The notes: a model not told the origin generated them from the sequence alone. A DNA stretch of 64,000 bases from Pseudomonas sp. GM74 (GCF_000282455.1 NZ_AKJG01000064.1:1-64000), one strand, 5' to 3'. Positions 1 to 10,668 are shown, numbered from the stretch's first letter. A program made the numbers and translations.

Positions 1-1
1 C

Positions 2-400
2 GGCTGGAACCCCCCGCCGATCGACCGCATGGCCAACCTCAACATCGAGCCGGGCGATCAGTCCATCGAGCAGTTGATCGGCGGCATCGAACACGGCGTG
101 CTGATGTCGACCAACCGTTCATGGTCGATCGATGATGCGCGCAACAAATTCCAGTTCGGCTGCGAGTGGGGCCAACTGATCGAAAACGGAGAACTCAAGG
201 GCGTGGTGAAGAATCCCAATTACAGGGGCATCTCCGCACAGTTCTGGAAAAGCCTCAGCGCTGTCGGCGATGCCAGTACCTTCAAGGTCCTCGGCACACC
301 GAACTGCGGCAAGGGCGAACCGAACCAGGTGATCCGCGTCGGCCACGCGTCGCCGGCCTGCGTGTTCAGCAACGTTGATGTATTCGGAGGAGACGCCTGA
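2..400 (+). CDS. TldD-like metallopeptidase-family protein, C-terminal part (5' cut by window)
   Basis: The reading frame is open from the first bases of the window, so the gene begins upstream and only about 132 C-terminal residues are seen. The segment RMANLNIEPG and the following glycine-rich region resemble the C-terminal domain of TldD/PmbA-family proteins. In this family TldD carries the HExxxH zinc site, which would lie upstream and is not visible, and acts with a TldE/PmbA partner on unfolded or modified peptides. The stop codon overlaps the next gene's start (ATGA at 397-400), so the two are translationally coupled and probably form the heterodimer. Whether this is the core TldD or a paralogue cannot be told from the fragment. 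Confidence 0.8.
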   Translation, partial: GWNPPPIDRMANLNIEPGDQSIEQLIGGIEHGVLMSTNRSWSIDDARNKFQFGCEWGQLIENGELKGVVKNPNYRGISAQFWKSLSAVGDASTFKVLGTPNCGKGEPNQVIRVGHASPACVFSNVDVFGGDA

Positions 401-1737
401 TGAATCCTTCAAAAAGCCAGGCCGAGTCGTTCAAGGCGTTGGTCAACAGCCTGCGTGCAGCGCTTCACGAGCCCGAGCAGTTCACCCTCAGCTACGCCGC
501 CGAGTCGTCGGCCTTCGTGCGCTTCAACCACGCCAAGGTGCGCCAGGCCGGTCAGGTGCAGCAGGCGAGTATCGGCCTGAAACTGATCAACGAAGGCCGC
601 CATGCCGACCTGAACATCACCCTGGCCGGCGATCCCCAGGTTGATCTGCAACGTTTGACCGAAGGCCTGCAACAGCTGCGGGAAACCTTGCCGCTGCTGC
701 CTCAGGATCCTTACTTGCTGCTCAACTACAACGGCTGGCAGAGCAACAACGTGCAGTCGCATCCGCTGCCGGACACCGAACAGGTGGTAGAGCAAATCAC
801 CCAGGCCGCCGAAGGCCTGGATCTTGTCGGGTTCTACGCTGCCGGGCCGATCAGCCGTGGCTTTGCCAGTTCTTCGGGCGCCTTCGGCTGGCATCAGGCC
901 AACAGTTTCAACTTCGACTTCAGCCTGTTCCACGAGAACGGCCAGGCCGTGAAAGCCAGCTACGCCGGGCACGACTGGAACAGCGAAGGCTTTGCCAGAC
1001 GCTTCCAGCAAGCCCGCGAGCAGCTTGAATTTCTGGGCCGGCCGCTGCGCACTTTGCCGCCCGGCCAGTACCGCGCCTACCTGGCACCGGCGGCGCTGGA
1101 AGAAATCATGGGCATGCTGTGCTGGGGCGGTTTCTCGGCACAGTCGATTGCCAGCAAAAGCAGCCCGCTGCAAAAGCTCTACGGTGGCGATAGCGCGTTC
1201 AGCCCGCTGGTCTCGCTGGATGAAAAAGTCAGCGGGTCGCTGAGCCCGGCGTTTTCCGATGAGGGTTACCCGCGCAGCGATCTGGGGTTGATCGTCGACG
1301 GCAAGGCCGGGGCACGACTGGTCGGCTCGCGCAGTGCTGCCGAATACGGCTTGACCGCCAATGGCGCCAGCGGCGGTGAATCACCGAGCGCGTTGAACAT
1401 GAAGGCCGGGGCATTGCCTGACGCAGACATCCTCAAGCAACTGGGCACGGGGCTGTACATCAGCAACCTGTGGTACCTGAACTTCTCGGATCAACCGGCC
1501 GCACGCCTGACCGGCATGACCCGGTTTGCCACATTCTGGGTCGAGAACGGAGAGATTCAGGCGCCGGTCAACACCATGCGTTTCGATGACAGCGCCTTCA
1601 GTCTGCTCGGTTCGCAACTGGAAGCGTTGACCGCAGAGCGGGAGTTATTGCTGTCGGCGAGTACCTACAGCCAGCGGGCGACGGCTTCGGCGTTGTTGCC
1701 GGGGGCGCTGGTCAGCCGATTGACCCTGACACTGTAA
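400..1737 (+). CDS. PmbA/TldE-like metallopeptidase-family protein
   Basis: A 445-residue protein whose length and glycine-rich C-terminal half fit the TldD/PmbA family. It starts at the ATG inside the ATGA overlap with the upstream TldD-like gene, the usual arrangement for a co-translated TldD/TldE pair. I see no HExxxH zinc motif, which agrees with TldE subunits being the non-catalytic partner that shapes the peptide channel. The protein is presumably cytoplasmic, since there is no signal peptide. The substrate is unknown; known pairs process toxins, antitoxins and RiPP precursors, but no such precursor gene is visible here. A REP doublet follows the stop. Confidence 0.82.
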   Translation: MNPSKSQAESFKALVNSLRAALHEPEQFTLSYAAESSAFVRFNHAKVRQAGQVQQASIGLKLINEGRHADLNITLAGDPQVDLQRLTEGLQQLRETLPLLPQDPYLLLNYNGWQSNNVQSHPLPDTEQVVEQITQAAEGLDLVGFYAAGPISRGFASSSGAFGWHQANSFNFDFSLFHENGQAVKASYAGHDWNSEGFARRFQQAREQLEFLGRPLRTLPPGQYRAYLAPAALEEIMGMLCWGGFSAQSIASKSSPLQKLYGGDSAFSPLVSLDEKVSGSLSPAFSDEGYPRSDLGLIVDGKAGARLVGSRSAAEYGLTANGASGGESPSALNMKAGALPDADILKQLGTGLYISNLWYLNFSDQPAARLTGMTRFATFWVENGEIQAPVNTMRFDDSAFSLLGSQLEALTAERELLLSASTYSQRATASALLPGALVSRLTLTL

Positions 1738-1747
1738 ACACAATACC

Positions 1748-1837
1748 TGTGGGAGCGGGCTTGCCCGCGAAAGCGGTAGGTCAGTCGACCTTGATGTTGG
1801 ATGTGACGACCTCTTCGCGGGCAAGCCCGCTCCCACA
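1748..1837. repeat. REP doublet, class A (90 bp)
   Basis: Two inverted REP arms, TGTGGGAGCGGGCTTGCCCG and its reverse complement, with the TGTGGG ends outermost and a spacer of about 42 nt. It is one of five class A doublets of exactly 90 bp in this window. It lies between the PmbA-like gene and the exporter gene, where its hairpin may end or stabilise the upstream mRNA. Confidence 0.9.
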
Positions 1838-1870
1838 GGGTCCGGTTACCTGACCACCACAAGAGGTCCC

Positions 1871-3298
1871 ATGCCCAACCGCCCGCCTCTCGACGCTGTG
1901 ACCGCCCGCTGGATACCCTGGGTCGTCGCCATTGCCTTCTTCATGCAGTCCCTCGACGGGACTATCCTCAACACCGCCCTGCCCGCCATGGCCCGGGACC
2001 TGGCCGAAGATCCATTGCGCATGCAGGGCGTGATCATCGCCTACATGCTCACGGTCGCCTTGCTGATTCCTGCGTCCGGCTGGATCGCCGATCGCTTCGG
2101 CACCCGTAAAATTTTCTTCAGTGCGATTCTGCTGTTCAGCCTCGGCTCGCTGCTCTGCGCATTGTCGAGCAGCCTGAGCATGCTGATCGGGGCCCGGGTG
2201 ATCCAGGGCCTGGGCGGCGCGTTGATGTTGCCGGTTGGGCGGTTGGTGGTGTTGCGCGCCTATCCGCGTTCGGAACTGGTGCGGATCATGGGCTTCATCA
2301 CCATTCCCGGGCTGCTCGGCCCCTTGATCGGCCCGACGATGGGCGGCTGGATGGTGCAATACCTGACCTGGCACTGGATCTTTCTGATCAACCTGCCGGT
2401 GGGGCTGGTCGGTTGCTACGCTGTGTGGAAATTCATCCCGGACCTGCGCGGTTCCGAACGCACGCGCTTCGATAGCCTGGGCTTCGTGCTGTTCGGCGCG
2501 GCGATGATTCTGATCACCATCGCCATGGAAGGCCTGGGTGAATTGCACCTGCCGCACCTGCGGGTGATGCTGCTGCTGTTCGGTGGCATGGCGTGCCTGG
2601 CGGCATACTGGCTGCGTGCCGGGCATATCGAGAACCCGTTGTTCGCGCCGTCGCTGTTCAAGACCAGGACCTTTGCCGTGGGCATTCTCGGCAACCTGTT
2701 CGCACGCCTCGGCAGCGGCGCCCTGCCCTTTCTGGTGCCGTTGTTGCTGCAAGTGGCGCTGGGCTATTCGCCGTCCCAGGCCGGGATGAGCATGCTGCCG
2801 CTGGCGGCGGCGGCGATGATCGCCAAGTGGGTGGCGCGGCCGTTGATCGAACGCCTGGGTTACCGCATCGTGCTCACCGGCAACACCCTGGCGCTGGGGA
2901 TCATGCTGGCGAGCATGGGCCTGGTCAGCGAACAGACGCCGTACTGGCTGCTGCTGTGCCTGCTGGCGATCCTTGGCGCGATCAACTCCTTGCAGTTCAC
3001 CGCGATGAACACCGTGACCCTGATCGACCTCGACGATGCCAGCGCCAGCAGCGGCAACAGCCTGCTGTCGGTGGTCGCGCAATTGTCCCTGAGCCTGGGC
3101 GTTGCGTGCGCCGGCGCATTGCTCGGTGGCTTTACGGCGGAGATTGGTAATGATGGCGTGGAGACGGTGCTGGGCGCATTCCAGCTGACGTTTGTGACTG
3201 TCGGGATCATGGCCATGTTGGCTGCAACCATCTTCTCGCAACTTTCACCAAAGGATGGCCGACGGATGGCCAGCCGTGAGCACGATATCGAGCACTGA
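1871..3298 (+). CDS. mdtD: MFS multidrug exporter of the DHA2 type (MdtD-like)
   Basis: A 475-residue, very hydrophobic inner-membrane protein of the DHA2 drug:H+ antiporter family, which normally has 14 transmembrane helices. The loop 2-3 signature GWIADRFGTRKIF is near residues 62-74, and the antiporter motif GLLGPLIGPTMGGW is near residues 147-160. Its likely role is proton-driven efflux of small amphipathic compounds, but the substrate cannot be read from sequence. It is a single gene, not linked to an RND pump as mdtD is in the E. coli mdtABCD operon. The ATG follows a GAGGT ribosome-binding sequence. A large perfect inverted repeat follows the gene. Confidence 0.85.
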   Translation: MPNRPPLDAVTARWIPWVVAIAFFMQSLDGTILNTALPAMARDLAEDPLRMQGVIIAYMLTVALLIPASGWIADRFGTRKIFFSAILLFSLGSLLCALSSSLSMLIGARVIQGLGGALMLPVGRLVVLRAYPRSELVRIMGFITIPGLLGPLIGPTMGGWMVQYLTWHWIFLINLPVGLVGCYAVWKFIPDLRGSERTRFDSLGFVLFGAAMILITIAMEGLGELHLPHLRVMLLLFGGMACLAAYWLRAGHIENPLFAPSLFKTRTFAVGILGNLFARLGSGALPFLVPLLLQVALGYSPSQAGMSMLPLAAAAMIAKWVARPLIERLGYRIVLTGNTLALGIMLASMGLVSEQTPYWLLLCLLAILGAINSLQFTAMNTVTLIDLDDASASSGNSLLSVVAQLSLSLGVACAGALLGGFTAEIGNDGVETVLGAFQLTFVTVGIMAMLAATIFSQLSPKDGRRMASREHDIEH

Positions 3299-3301
3299 CT
3301 T

Positions 3302-3403
3302 GTAGCAGCTGCCGAGGCACGAGGCTGCGTCGGGCTGCGTAGCGGCCCCCGGAGGGCGGTCCTGCGGACACGCAACGCAGCCTCGTGCCTCGGCAGCTGC
3401 TAC
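3302..3403. repeat. Long inverted repeat, 29-bp perfect arms (non-REP family)
   Basis: The arms at 3302-3330 and 3375-3403 are perfect reverse complements (GTAGCAGCTGCCGAGGCACG and on to CTGCGT), enclosing a GC-rich centre of about 44 nt. The sequence is unrelated to the GTGGGAGC REP. It lies between mdtD and dbpA and could act as a terminator or as a mobile palindromic element. Confidence 0.85.
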
Positions 3404-3481
3404 GACTATTCGTCCAGAATTTGCAGGTGAAGAGCACGGGACTGGTACACTGCGCGACATTTTGTTTTGCAGGCCAGTCCC

Positions 3482-4867
<1,386 letters not shown>

Positions 4868-4894
4868 ACGATCTTCCAACCAACGAAGATCCCC

Positions 4895-5012
4895 TGTGGG
4901 AGCGGGCTTGCTCCGGGCGGCGTTCCGACGAATGCAATCTGTCAGTCGATCTATTTGGTGACTGATACACCGCTTTCGTCGGAACGCCGCCCGGAGCAAG
5001 CCCGCTCCCACA
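4895..5012. repeat. REP doublet with 38-bp perfect arms
   Basis: Class A orientation, but each arm continues past the usual REP core into CTCCGGGCGGCGTTCCGACG. The arms 4895-4932 and 4975-5012 are perfect 38-bp reverse complements around a 42-nt loop, longer than any other REP arm here. Confidence 0.92.
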
Positions 5013-5047
5013 GTTTGTTTTGTGGTGAACACTGAGAGGACACCGTT

Positions 5048-6226
5048 TTGCGCTCTACCGAAGTCGTGATCATTGGCGCTGGCGCCGCAGGGTTGATGTG
5101 TGCACTGACTGCCGCCGGGCGCGGGCGCAAGGTGTTGTTGCTCGACCATGCCAACAAGGCCGGCAAGAAAATCCTGATGTCGGGCGGTGGCCGCTGCAAT
5201 TTCACCAACATGTACACAGAACCGGGCAATTTCCTCTCGCAGAACGCGCACTTCTGCAAATCCGCCCTGGCCCGTTATACCCAGTGGGACTTCATCGGCA
5301 TGGTGGCCAAGCACGGCGTGCCGTACCACGAGAAAAAACTCGGTCAGCTGTTCTGCGATAACAAATCCAGCGACATCCTCGAGATGCTGCTCAACGAGTG
5401 CGATCAGGTCGGCGTCAGCCTGCACCTGGACACCTCGATCCAGACCATCGAGAAACTCGAGCAGGGCTATTTGCTGGACACTACGCTCGGCCAAATCACC
5501 TGTGAATCCCTGGTGATCGCCACCGGCGGCCTGTCGATCCCGACCCTGGGCGCCACCGGTTTCGGCTACCAGGTGGCCAGGCAGTTCGGCCACGAGCTGC
5601 TGCCGACTCGCGCCGGCCTGGTGCCATTCACCATCACCGATCAGCTCAAGGCCTTGTGCACTGAGCTGTCCGGTACGTCGGTGGATTGCCTGGTGAGCTG
5701 CAACGACCAGAGCTTTCGCGAGAACATCCTCTTCACCCACCGCGGCCTCAGCGGCCCGGCGATTTTGCAGATCTCGTCGTTCTGGGAATCCGGCGATACC
5801 GTCGAGATCAACCTGCTGCCGGATCACGACGTACCGAGCTGGCTGCAACAGCAACAGGCCGAACGCCCCAACAGCGAGCTGAAAACCCTGCTCGGTGAAA
5901 TCTTCACCAAGAAGATGGCCAACCTGCTGGCGGACAACTGGTTCGTCTCCAAACCGATGAAGCAGTACACCCACGCGGAACTGGCCGATATCGCGGAGAA
6001 ACTGGCGAGCTGGAAAGTCGTGCCCGCCGGCACCGAAGGCTATCGCACCGCCGAAGTGACCCTGGGCGGCGTCAACACCAATGAAGTGTCGTCCAAGACC
6101 ATGGAATCGCTGAAAAGCCCGGGGCTGTACTTTATCGGTGAAGTGCTGGACGTGACCGGGCATCTGGGCGGGTTCAACTTCCAGTGGGCGTGGGCTTCGG
6201 GCTACGCGGCTGCGCAGTACGTCTGA
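5048..6226 (+). CDS. HI0933/YhiN-family FAD-dependent oxidoreductase
   Basis: A 392-residue flavoprotein with an N-terminal dinucleotide-binding motif IIGAGAAGLM (about residues 6-15), the family signature GGGRCNFTN, and a C-terminal FAD-contact region GEVLDVTGHLGGFNFQWAW. It belongs to the conserved HI0933/YhiN family (BaiN-like), whose physiological reaction is mostly undefined. The start is a TTG at 5048 preceded by a strong GAGAGGA site (5034-5040) at 7-nt spacing, and the codon run after it fits the family's usual N-terminus. It stands alone, flanked by REP doublets on both sides. Confidence 0.87.
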   Translation: MRSTEVVIIGAGAAGLMCALTAAGRGRKVLLLDHANKAGKKILMSGGGRCNFTNMYTEPGNFLSQNAHFCKSALARYTQWDFIGMVAKHGVPYHEKKLGQLFCDNKSSDILEMLLNECDQVGVSLHLDTSIQTIEKLEQGYLLDTTLGQITCESLVIATGGLSIPTLGATGFGYQVARQFGHELLPTRAGLVPFTITDQLKALCTELSGTSVDCLVSCNDQSFRENILFTHRGLSGPAILQISSFWESGDTVEINLLPDHDVPSWLQQQQAERPNSELKTLLGEIFTKKMANLLADNWFVSKPMKQYTHAELADIAEKLASWKVVPAGTEGYRTAEVTLGGVNTNEVSSKTMESLKSPGLYFIGEVLDVTGHLGGFNFQWAWASGYAAAQYV

Positions 6227-6249
6227 TCCAGAAACCTACACAATCCCCC

Positions 6250-6339
6250 TGTGGGAGCGAGCTTGCTCGCGATGAGGCCCGCACATTCAAAATAGATGTT
6301 GTTTGACAGGCCGCCATCGCGAGCAAGCTCGCTCCCACA
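6250..6339. repeat. REP doublet, class A (90 bp)
   Basis: Arms of the form TGTGGGAGCGAGCTTGCTCG and its complement, TGTGGG ends outermost, exactly 90 bp. The A in place of G in the core (GCGAGCTTG) is a sub-variant shared with the copy at 37974. Confidence 0.9.
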
Positions 6340-6489
6340 GGTTTCTCGGTCAGCCACAAAACTTGTGATCAACCCAGATCACCAATGCTCAAAGGAACAG
6401 ATTTTGCTGCCTGATGTGATCGGCGCCATTGCGTCGGCGTCATTAGTGGCTCAATTTAGCGTCATTGCCTCGGAAGGCCTTCGCATTTC

Positions 6490-8673
6490 ATGTCATCGAC
6501 TTCGTTCCGCCAGTCTCTGCGTCGCCTTTGGGCGCTGGATAAATTCAGCTACAGCGTGCGGGTATTCATTGCCCTGACCGGCACCATGGCGCTGTGTTGG
6601 TATCAGGATGAAATGGGCCTGTTGATCCCGTTGTTCCTGGGGATTATCGCCAGTGCCCTGGCCGAGACCGACGACAGCTGGCAGGGCCGTCTCAACGCGC
6701 TGGCCGTGACGCTGGTGTGTTTCGCGGTTGCCGCCCTTTCCGTCGAACTGCTCTTTCCCTACCCCTCGCTGTTTATCATCGCCTTCGCCCTGGCCGCGTT
6801 CTGCCTGACCATGCTCGGCGCCTTGGGCGAGCGCTATGGTGCGATTGCCTCGGCGACGTTGATCCTGTCGGTCTACACCATGATCGGCGTGGACCAGCGT
6901 GGCGGTGCGGTCACCGATGTCTGGCACGAGCCGTTGCTGCTGGTGGCCGGCGCAGCCTGGTACGGCGTGCTCTCGGTGTTGTGGCAGGCGCTGTTTTCCA
7001 ATCAGCCGGTGCAACAGAGCCTGGCACGCCTGTTCCGCGAGCTGGGCTTTTACCTGAAGCTCAAATCCTCGCTGTTCGAGCCGATCCGGCAGATGGACGT
7101 GGAGGCGCGGCGCCTGGAATTGGCCCAGCAGAACGGCCGGGTGGTGGCGGCATTGAATGCCGCCAAGGAGATCATCCTGCATCGGGTCGGCAACGGTCGC
7201 CCGGGGTCGAAAGTCAGCCGCTATCTGAAACTGTACTTCCTCGCCCAGGACATCCACGAACGCGCCAGTTCGTCGCACTACCCTTACAACGCCCTGGCCG
7301 ATGCCTTCTTCCACAGCGACGTGCTGTTCCGCTGCCAACGCCTGCTGCGCCAGCAAGGCAAGGCCTGCCGGGCCCTGGCCGAATCGATCCAGATGCGCCA
7401 GCCGTTCACCTATGACGCCAGTTTCGCCGAAGCCCTGAGCGACCTCGATGCCTCCCTCGAACACCTGCGCATCCAGAGCAACCCGGCCTGGCGCGGCTTG
7501 CTGCGTTCACTGCGGGCACTGGCGGCCAACCTCGGTACTCTCGACCGCCTGCTCAGCGATGCCAGTAACCCCGACGCCCTGGCCGACGCCACCGACAGCA
7601 GCCTGCTCGACCGTTCGCCGCACAGCCTCAAGGACGTGTGGCTTCGCTTGCGCACGCAGCTGACGCCGACCTCGCTGCTGTTCCGCCATGCCCTGCGATT
7701 GCCCCTGGCCTTGAGCATCGGCTACGCCATGGTGCATTTGATTCACCCGTCCCAAGGCTACTGGATCATCCTCACCACGCTGTTCGTCTGCCAGCCGAAC
7801 TACGGCGCCACCCGCCGCAAACTCGGTCAGCGGATCATCGGCACCGCCATCGGCCTGACTCTGGCCTGGGCGCTGTTCGACCTGTTCCCGAACCCGCTGA
7901 TCCAGTCGTGTTTCGCCATTGCCGCCGGGGTGGTGTTCTTTACCAATCGCACCACCCGCTACACCCTGGCGACGGCCGCGATCACCCTGATGGTGCTGTT
8001 CTGCTTCAACCAGGTGGGTGACGGTTACGGGCTGTTCCTGCCACGGCTGTTCGATACCTTGCTCGGCAGCCTGATCGCCGGGCTGGCGGTGTTCCTGTTC
8101 CTCCCGGACTGGCAGGGCCGACGCCTGAACAAGGTGCTGGCCAACACCCTGGCCTGCAACAGCATTTACCTGCGCCAGATCATGCAGCAATACGCGGCGG
8201 GCAAAAGCGACGACCTGGCTTACCGCCTGGCTCGCCGCAACGCGCACAACGCCGACGCTGCGCTGTCGACCACGCTGGCCAACATGCTGATGGAGCCAGG
8301 GCATTTCCGGAAGGAAGCGGACGTGGGTTTCCGCTTCCTGGTGCTGTCACACACGCTGCTCAGCTACCTGTCGGGCCTTGGCGCGCACCGGGAAACCCAG
8401 CTGCCGGCGGACGTACGCGAGCACTTGATCGAAGGGGCCGGGGCGAAACTGGCCGCCAGCATCGACGCAATCGCCCAAGGGCTGGCGAGCAAGTGTTCGA
8501 TCGAGATTCAGAGCGATGAAGAAGAGGCACTGGCCAATGAACTGGAACAGATGCCGGATGAAATCGATGAGGGTCAGCGGTTGGTGCAGACGCAACTGGC
8601 GCTGATCTGCCGGCAGTTGGGGCCGTTGAGGACATTGGCGGCGCATCTCATCAAGGACTCCAGTGAGGAATGA
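6490..8673 (+). CDS. yccS: FUSC-family inner-membrane protein YccS
   Basis: A 727-residue protein with two blocks of hydrophobic helices (about residues 20-160 and 395-540), each followed by a large soluble region. This is the duplicated architecture of the YccS/YhfK branch of the fusaric acid resistance (FUSC) family. Members are predicted aromatic-acid or envelope-stress efflux proteins, but the substrate of YccS is not established. The ATG follows an upstream AGGCC-like weak site. The gene is monocistronic, with REP doublets before and after it. There is no adjacent membrane-fusion protein, as would be expected for AaeAB-type pumps. Confidence 0.88.
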   Translation: MSSTSFRQSLRRLWALDKFSYSVRVFIALTGTMALCWYQDEMGLLIPLFLGIIASALAETDDSWQGRLNALAVTLVCFAVAALSVELLFPYPSLFIIAFALAAFCLTMLGALGERYGAIASATLILSVYTMIGVDQRGGAVTDVWHEPLLLVAGAAWYGVLSVLWQALFSNQPVQQSLARLFRELGFYLKLKSSLFEPIRQMDVEARRLELAQQNGRVVAALNAAKEIILHRVGNGRPGSKVSRYLKLYFLAQDIHERASSSHYPYNALADAFFHSDVLFRCQRLLRQQGKACRALAESIQMRQPFTYDASFAEALSDLDASLEHLRIQSNPAWRGLLRSLRALAANLGTLDRLLSDASNPDALADATDSSLLDRSPHSLKDVWLRLRTQLTPTSLLFRHALRLPLALSIGYAMVHLIHPSQGYWIILTTLFVCQPNYGATRRKLGQRIIGTAIGLTLAWALFDLFPNPLIQSCFAIAAGVVFFTNRTTRYTLATAAITLMVLFCFNQVGDGYGLFLPRLFDTLLGSLIAGLAVFLFLPDWQGRRLNKVLANTLACNSIYLRQIMQQYAAGKSDDLAYRLARRNAHNADAALSTTLANMLMEPGHFRKEADVGFRFLVLSHTLLSYLSGLGAHRETQLPADVREHLIEGAGAKLAASIDAIAQGLASKCSIEIQSDEEEALANELEQMPDEIDEGQRLVQTQLALICRQLGPLRTLAAHLIKDSSEE

Positions 8674-8698
8674 GATCTGTGTTGTCTGAGCGGGCCCC

Positions 8699-8773
8699 TT
8701 CGCGGGCAAGCCCGCTCCCACACTGGATTTACGTCGCTCACTGAACCCCTGTGGGAGCGGGCTTGCCCGCGAA
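8699..8773. repeat. REP doublet, class B
   Basis: The opposite arrangement to class A: TTCGCGGGCAAGCCCGCTCC at 8699 and its complement ending at 8773, so the TTCGCG ends are outermost and the TGTGGG ends face a 27-nt spacer. It separates the convergent ends of yccS and the solute-binding protein gene. Confidence 0.9.
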
Positions 8774-8812
8774 GAGGCCATCAATAACAGCGCAGAACCC
8801 AGATCTGTCCAC

Positions 8813-9550
8813 TCACATCCCGTGCTGTTTGATCAACTTTTCATAACTCCCGTCCACCTTCATCGCCGCGATCTCCCGGTCGAAACCGGCGACGATCCGC
8901 GCATGCTCGGGATTCTTCAGGCTGACCATGATATGCAGGCTGTTCTCGCTTAATGGCTTGGGCAGGAACTCCACGGCGTTTCGCACCTTGGGCGACTCAC
9001 GGGCCAGGTAGTAGCGGGCGACGAATTCATCTTCCAGTGTCAGCTTGACCCGGTCGGCCGCGAGCATGCGCACCGCCATGGCGAAACTGTGCACGGGGAT
9101 TTTCTGCAATGAGTCGTCGTTGTCGAACGGGGGCGAATAAGCGTATCCACGCACGATGGCAATCGGATATGTGTGCAATTGCTGCAGGGTGTTGAATTCG
9201 ATGGGCGCGTCTTTGCGCTTGAGAAAGCGCACGCGATTGAGCAGGTACTCGCCGGAGAACTGGCCAAGCCTGGTCCGTTCCTCCGAGTACCAGGCGTTGA
9301 CCAGCACGTCGTATCGGCCCTCGCCCAATCCCATCAAGGCCCGTGCCCAGGGCACTTGCTCGAATTCACTGGCATAGCCGGCCCTGGCGAGCGCGGTACT
9401 GACAATGTCCGTCGCCAGACCACCGTTGACGAGCGTGGCATCGGTAAAGGGTGGCCAGACATCAGCGACCAGCCGCAGCTTTTCCGCTGCCGCTCCCTGA
9501 ACCAGCAACAGCAATCCAATCAAGGCAAAAGCTCGATGCATTCGCGGCAT
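8813..9550 (-). CDS. Periplasmic solute-binding protein, family 3 (orphan)
   Basis: A 245-residue protein with a clear Sec signal peptide (hydrophobic run FALIGLLLLVQGAAA after MPRMHR), then LRLVADVWPPFTD, a typical opening of family-3 amino-acid-type binding proteins. The frame is open upstream to 9604, but the ATG at 9550 has AAGGA eight bases before it and puts the signal peptide at the N-terminus. No permease or ATPase is adjacent. Such stand-alone proteins may feed a distant ABC transporter or act as periplasmic sensors; the ligand cannot be assigned. A second orphan of the same kind lies at 35005-35823. Confidence 0.83.
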   Translation of the reverse strand: MPRMHRAFALIGLLLLVQGAAAEKLRLVADVWPPFTDATLVNGGLATDIVSTALARAGYASEFEQVPWARALMGLGEGRYDVLVNAWYSEERTRLGQFSGEYLLNRVRFLKRKDAPIEFNTLQQLHTYPIAIVRGYAYSPPFDNDDSLQKIPVHSFAMAVRMLAADRVKLTLEDEFVARYYLARESPKVRNAVEFLPKPLSENSLHIMVSLKNPEHARIVAGFDREIAAMKVDGSYEKLIKQHGM

Positions 9551-9807
9551 GCCAGAAATCCTTAGCGGGCGGGTTGCCCGACGTGTTTTCAGCCAAAACC
9601 CCAAAGCCCCTGTACCGGCGAGGCCCGGGTACTCAACATTAGCTCATCGAAGCCATAGCACAGCGCTTCGATCCAGATTACACAAAGAAGACATCCGCGC
9701 GAAAAATGAATGATGGCATTTTGGCCTTTGTCACAGATTCTCCCGCCATAAAGACTTCTGGCGTGAGTGCGCTTAGTATCGGAACGACGTTTTCAGGGAA
9801 TCAAAAC

Positions 9808-10260
9808 ATGACAGTCGATTGGATCTGCAAACACCACAGTGACCTGGGCAAGGAGCAGCTGTACGCCATTTTGCAGTTGCGTGCGCAAGTGTTCGTCGTC
9901 GAGCAGCAATGCGCTTATCAAGACGTGGATGGCCAGGACCTGGAAGGTGACACTTGTCACTTGATGGCCTGGGACAGCAATCAACTGGCGGCCTATCTGC
10001 GGCTGCTCGACCCGGACCTGCAAGGCGGGGACGTAGTGATCGGTCGGGTGATCATTGCCCCACACGCACGAGGCGCCGGGCTTGGACATGCGTTGATGGA
10101 GCAGGCATTGAAGCAGATTGAAGAACGCTGGCCGCAAACGCCGATCTACCTCTCGGCCCAGACGCATTTGCAGGGGTATTACAGGCGGTACGGGTTTGTC
10201 GTGGCGGGTGAGGAGTTTGTCGAGGATGGCATTCCGCATATCGGAATGCGTCGTCCGTAA
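9808..10260 (+). CDS. elaA: GNAT-family acetyltransferase ElaA
   Basis: A 150-residue protein matching the small ElaA subgroup of GNAT acyltransferases. The motif-A region VIIAPHARGAGLGHALM holds the acetyl-CoA pyrophosphate loop, and the C-terminal segment YYRRYGFVVAGEEFVEDGIPH is characteristic of ElaA. The ATG at 9808 was chosen because AGGGAA lies seven bases upstream and the protein then has normal ElaA length; the frame is open upstream to 9706, but that extension has no family counterpart. The acetyl acceptor of ElaA is not known. The gene stands alone. Confidence 0.88.
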   Translation: MTVDWICKHHSDLGKEQLYAILQLRAQVFVVEQQCAYQDVDGQDLEGDTCHLMAWDSNQLAAYLRLLDPDLQGGDVVIGRVIIAPHARGAGLGHALMEQALKQIEERWPQTPIYLSAQTHLQGYYRRYGFVVAGEEFVEDGIPHIGMRRP

Positions 10261-10267
10261 GGGCCTC

Positions 10268-10331
10268 TTCGCGAGCAAGCCCGCTCCCACACTGGAATGC
10301 GGTCCCGTGTGGGAGCGGGCTTGCTCGCGAA
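10268..10331. repeat. REP doublet, class B (64 bp)
   Basis: TTCGCGAGCAAGCCCGCTCC arm at 10268-10291 and its complement at 10308-10331 around a 16-nt spacer, between the convergent elaA and winged-helix genes. Confidence 0.9.
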
Positions 10332-10357
10332 GGCGTCAGTCAAACCACTGAAAGATT

Positions 10358-10654
10358 TCAGGGATACTCCAGCACCGCCTTGATCTGCCGCAGATTACGC
10401 TCGATCCAACCGCGATCAATCGCCCCCCACTCGCGAATCCGATAGCGCCCCGCATGGTTGCGCGCACCTTCCTCCTGCTCGAACTCACAAATGATGTCCA
10501 GATCCGCCAGCGCCGCGATGGTGTCCTGTGCCGTGCGCCGGGGCATGCCGGTGACCTCGGTCAGCGTCGGGACGCTGCTGGCCAGCCCGCTGTCGATCAG
10601 GTACGCCACGTACAACCGGCGGTAGAAGCTGCTCTTGGTCTTGCTCACGTCCAT
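10358..10654 (-). CDS. Small winged helix-turn-helix protein
   Basis: A 98-residue protein. Residues about 10-60 (SSFYRRLYVAYLIDSG, then PTLTEVTGMPRRTAQDTIAA) look like a winged helix-turn-helix with a plausible recognition helix at MPRRTAQDTI. The ATG at 10654 has AAGGAG six bases upstream. It lies just downstream of the YgjP-like gene on the same strand, with 37 bp between them, so the two are likely co-transcribed. The C-terminal part (GRYRIREWGAIDRGWIERN) may form the wing. Target genes are unknown; the name rests on fold only. Confidence 0.75.
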   Translation of the reverse strand: MDVSKTKSSFYRRLYVAYLIDSGLASSVPTLTEVTGMPRRTAQDTIAALADLDIICEFEQEEGARNHAGRYRIREWGAIDRGWIERNLRQIKAVLEYP

Positions 10655-10668
10655 CTGATGCTCCTTAT

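Noticed and set aside
1781..3241. A 486-codon minus-strand frame inside mdtD
   Set aside because: Composition is His/Gln/Arg-rich without structure; the plus-strand exporter explains the region.
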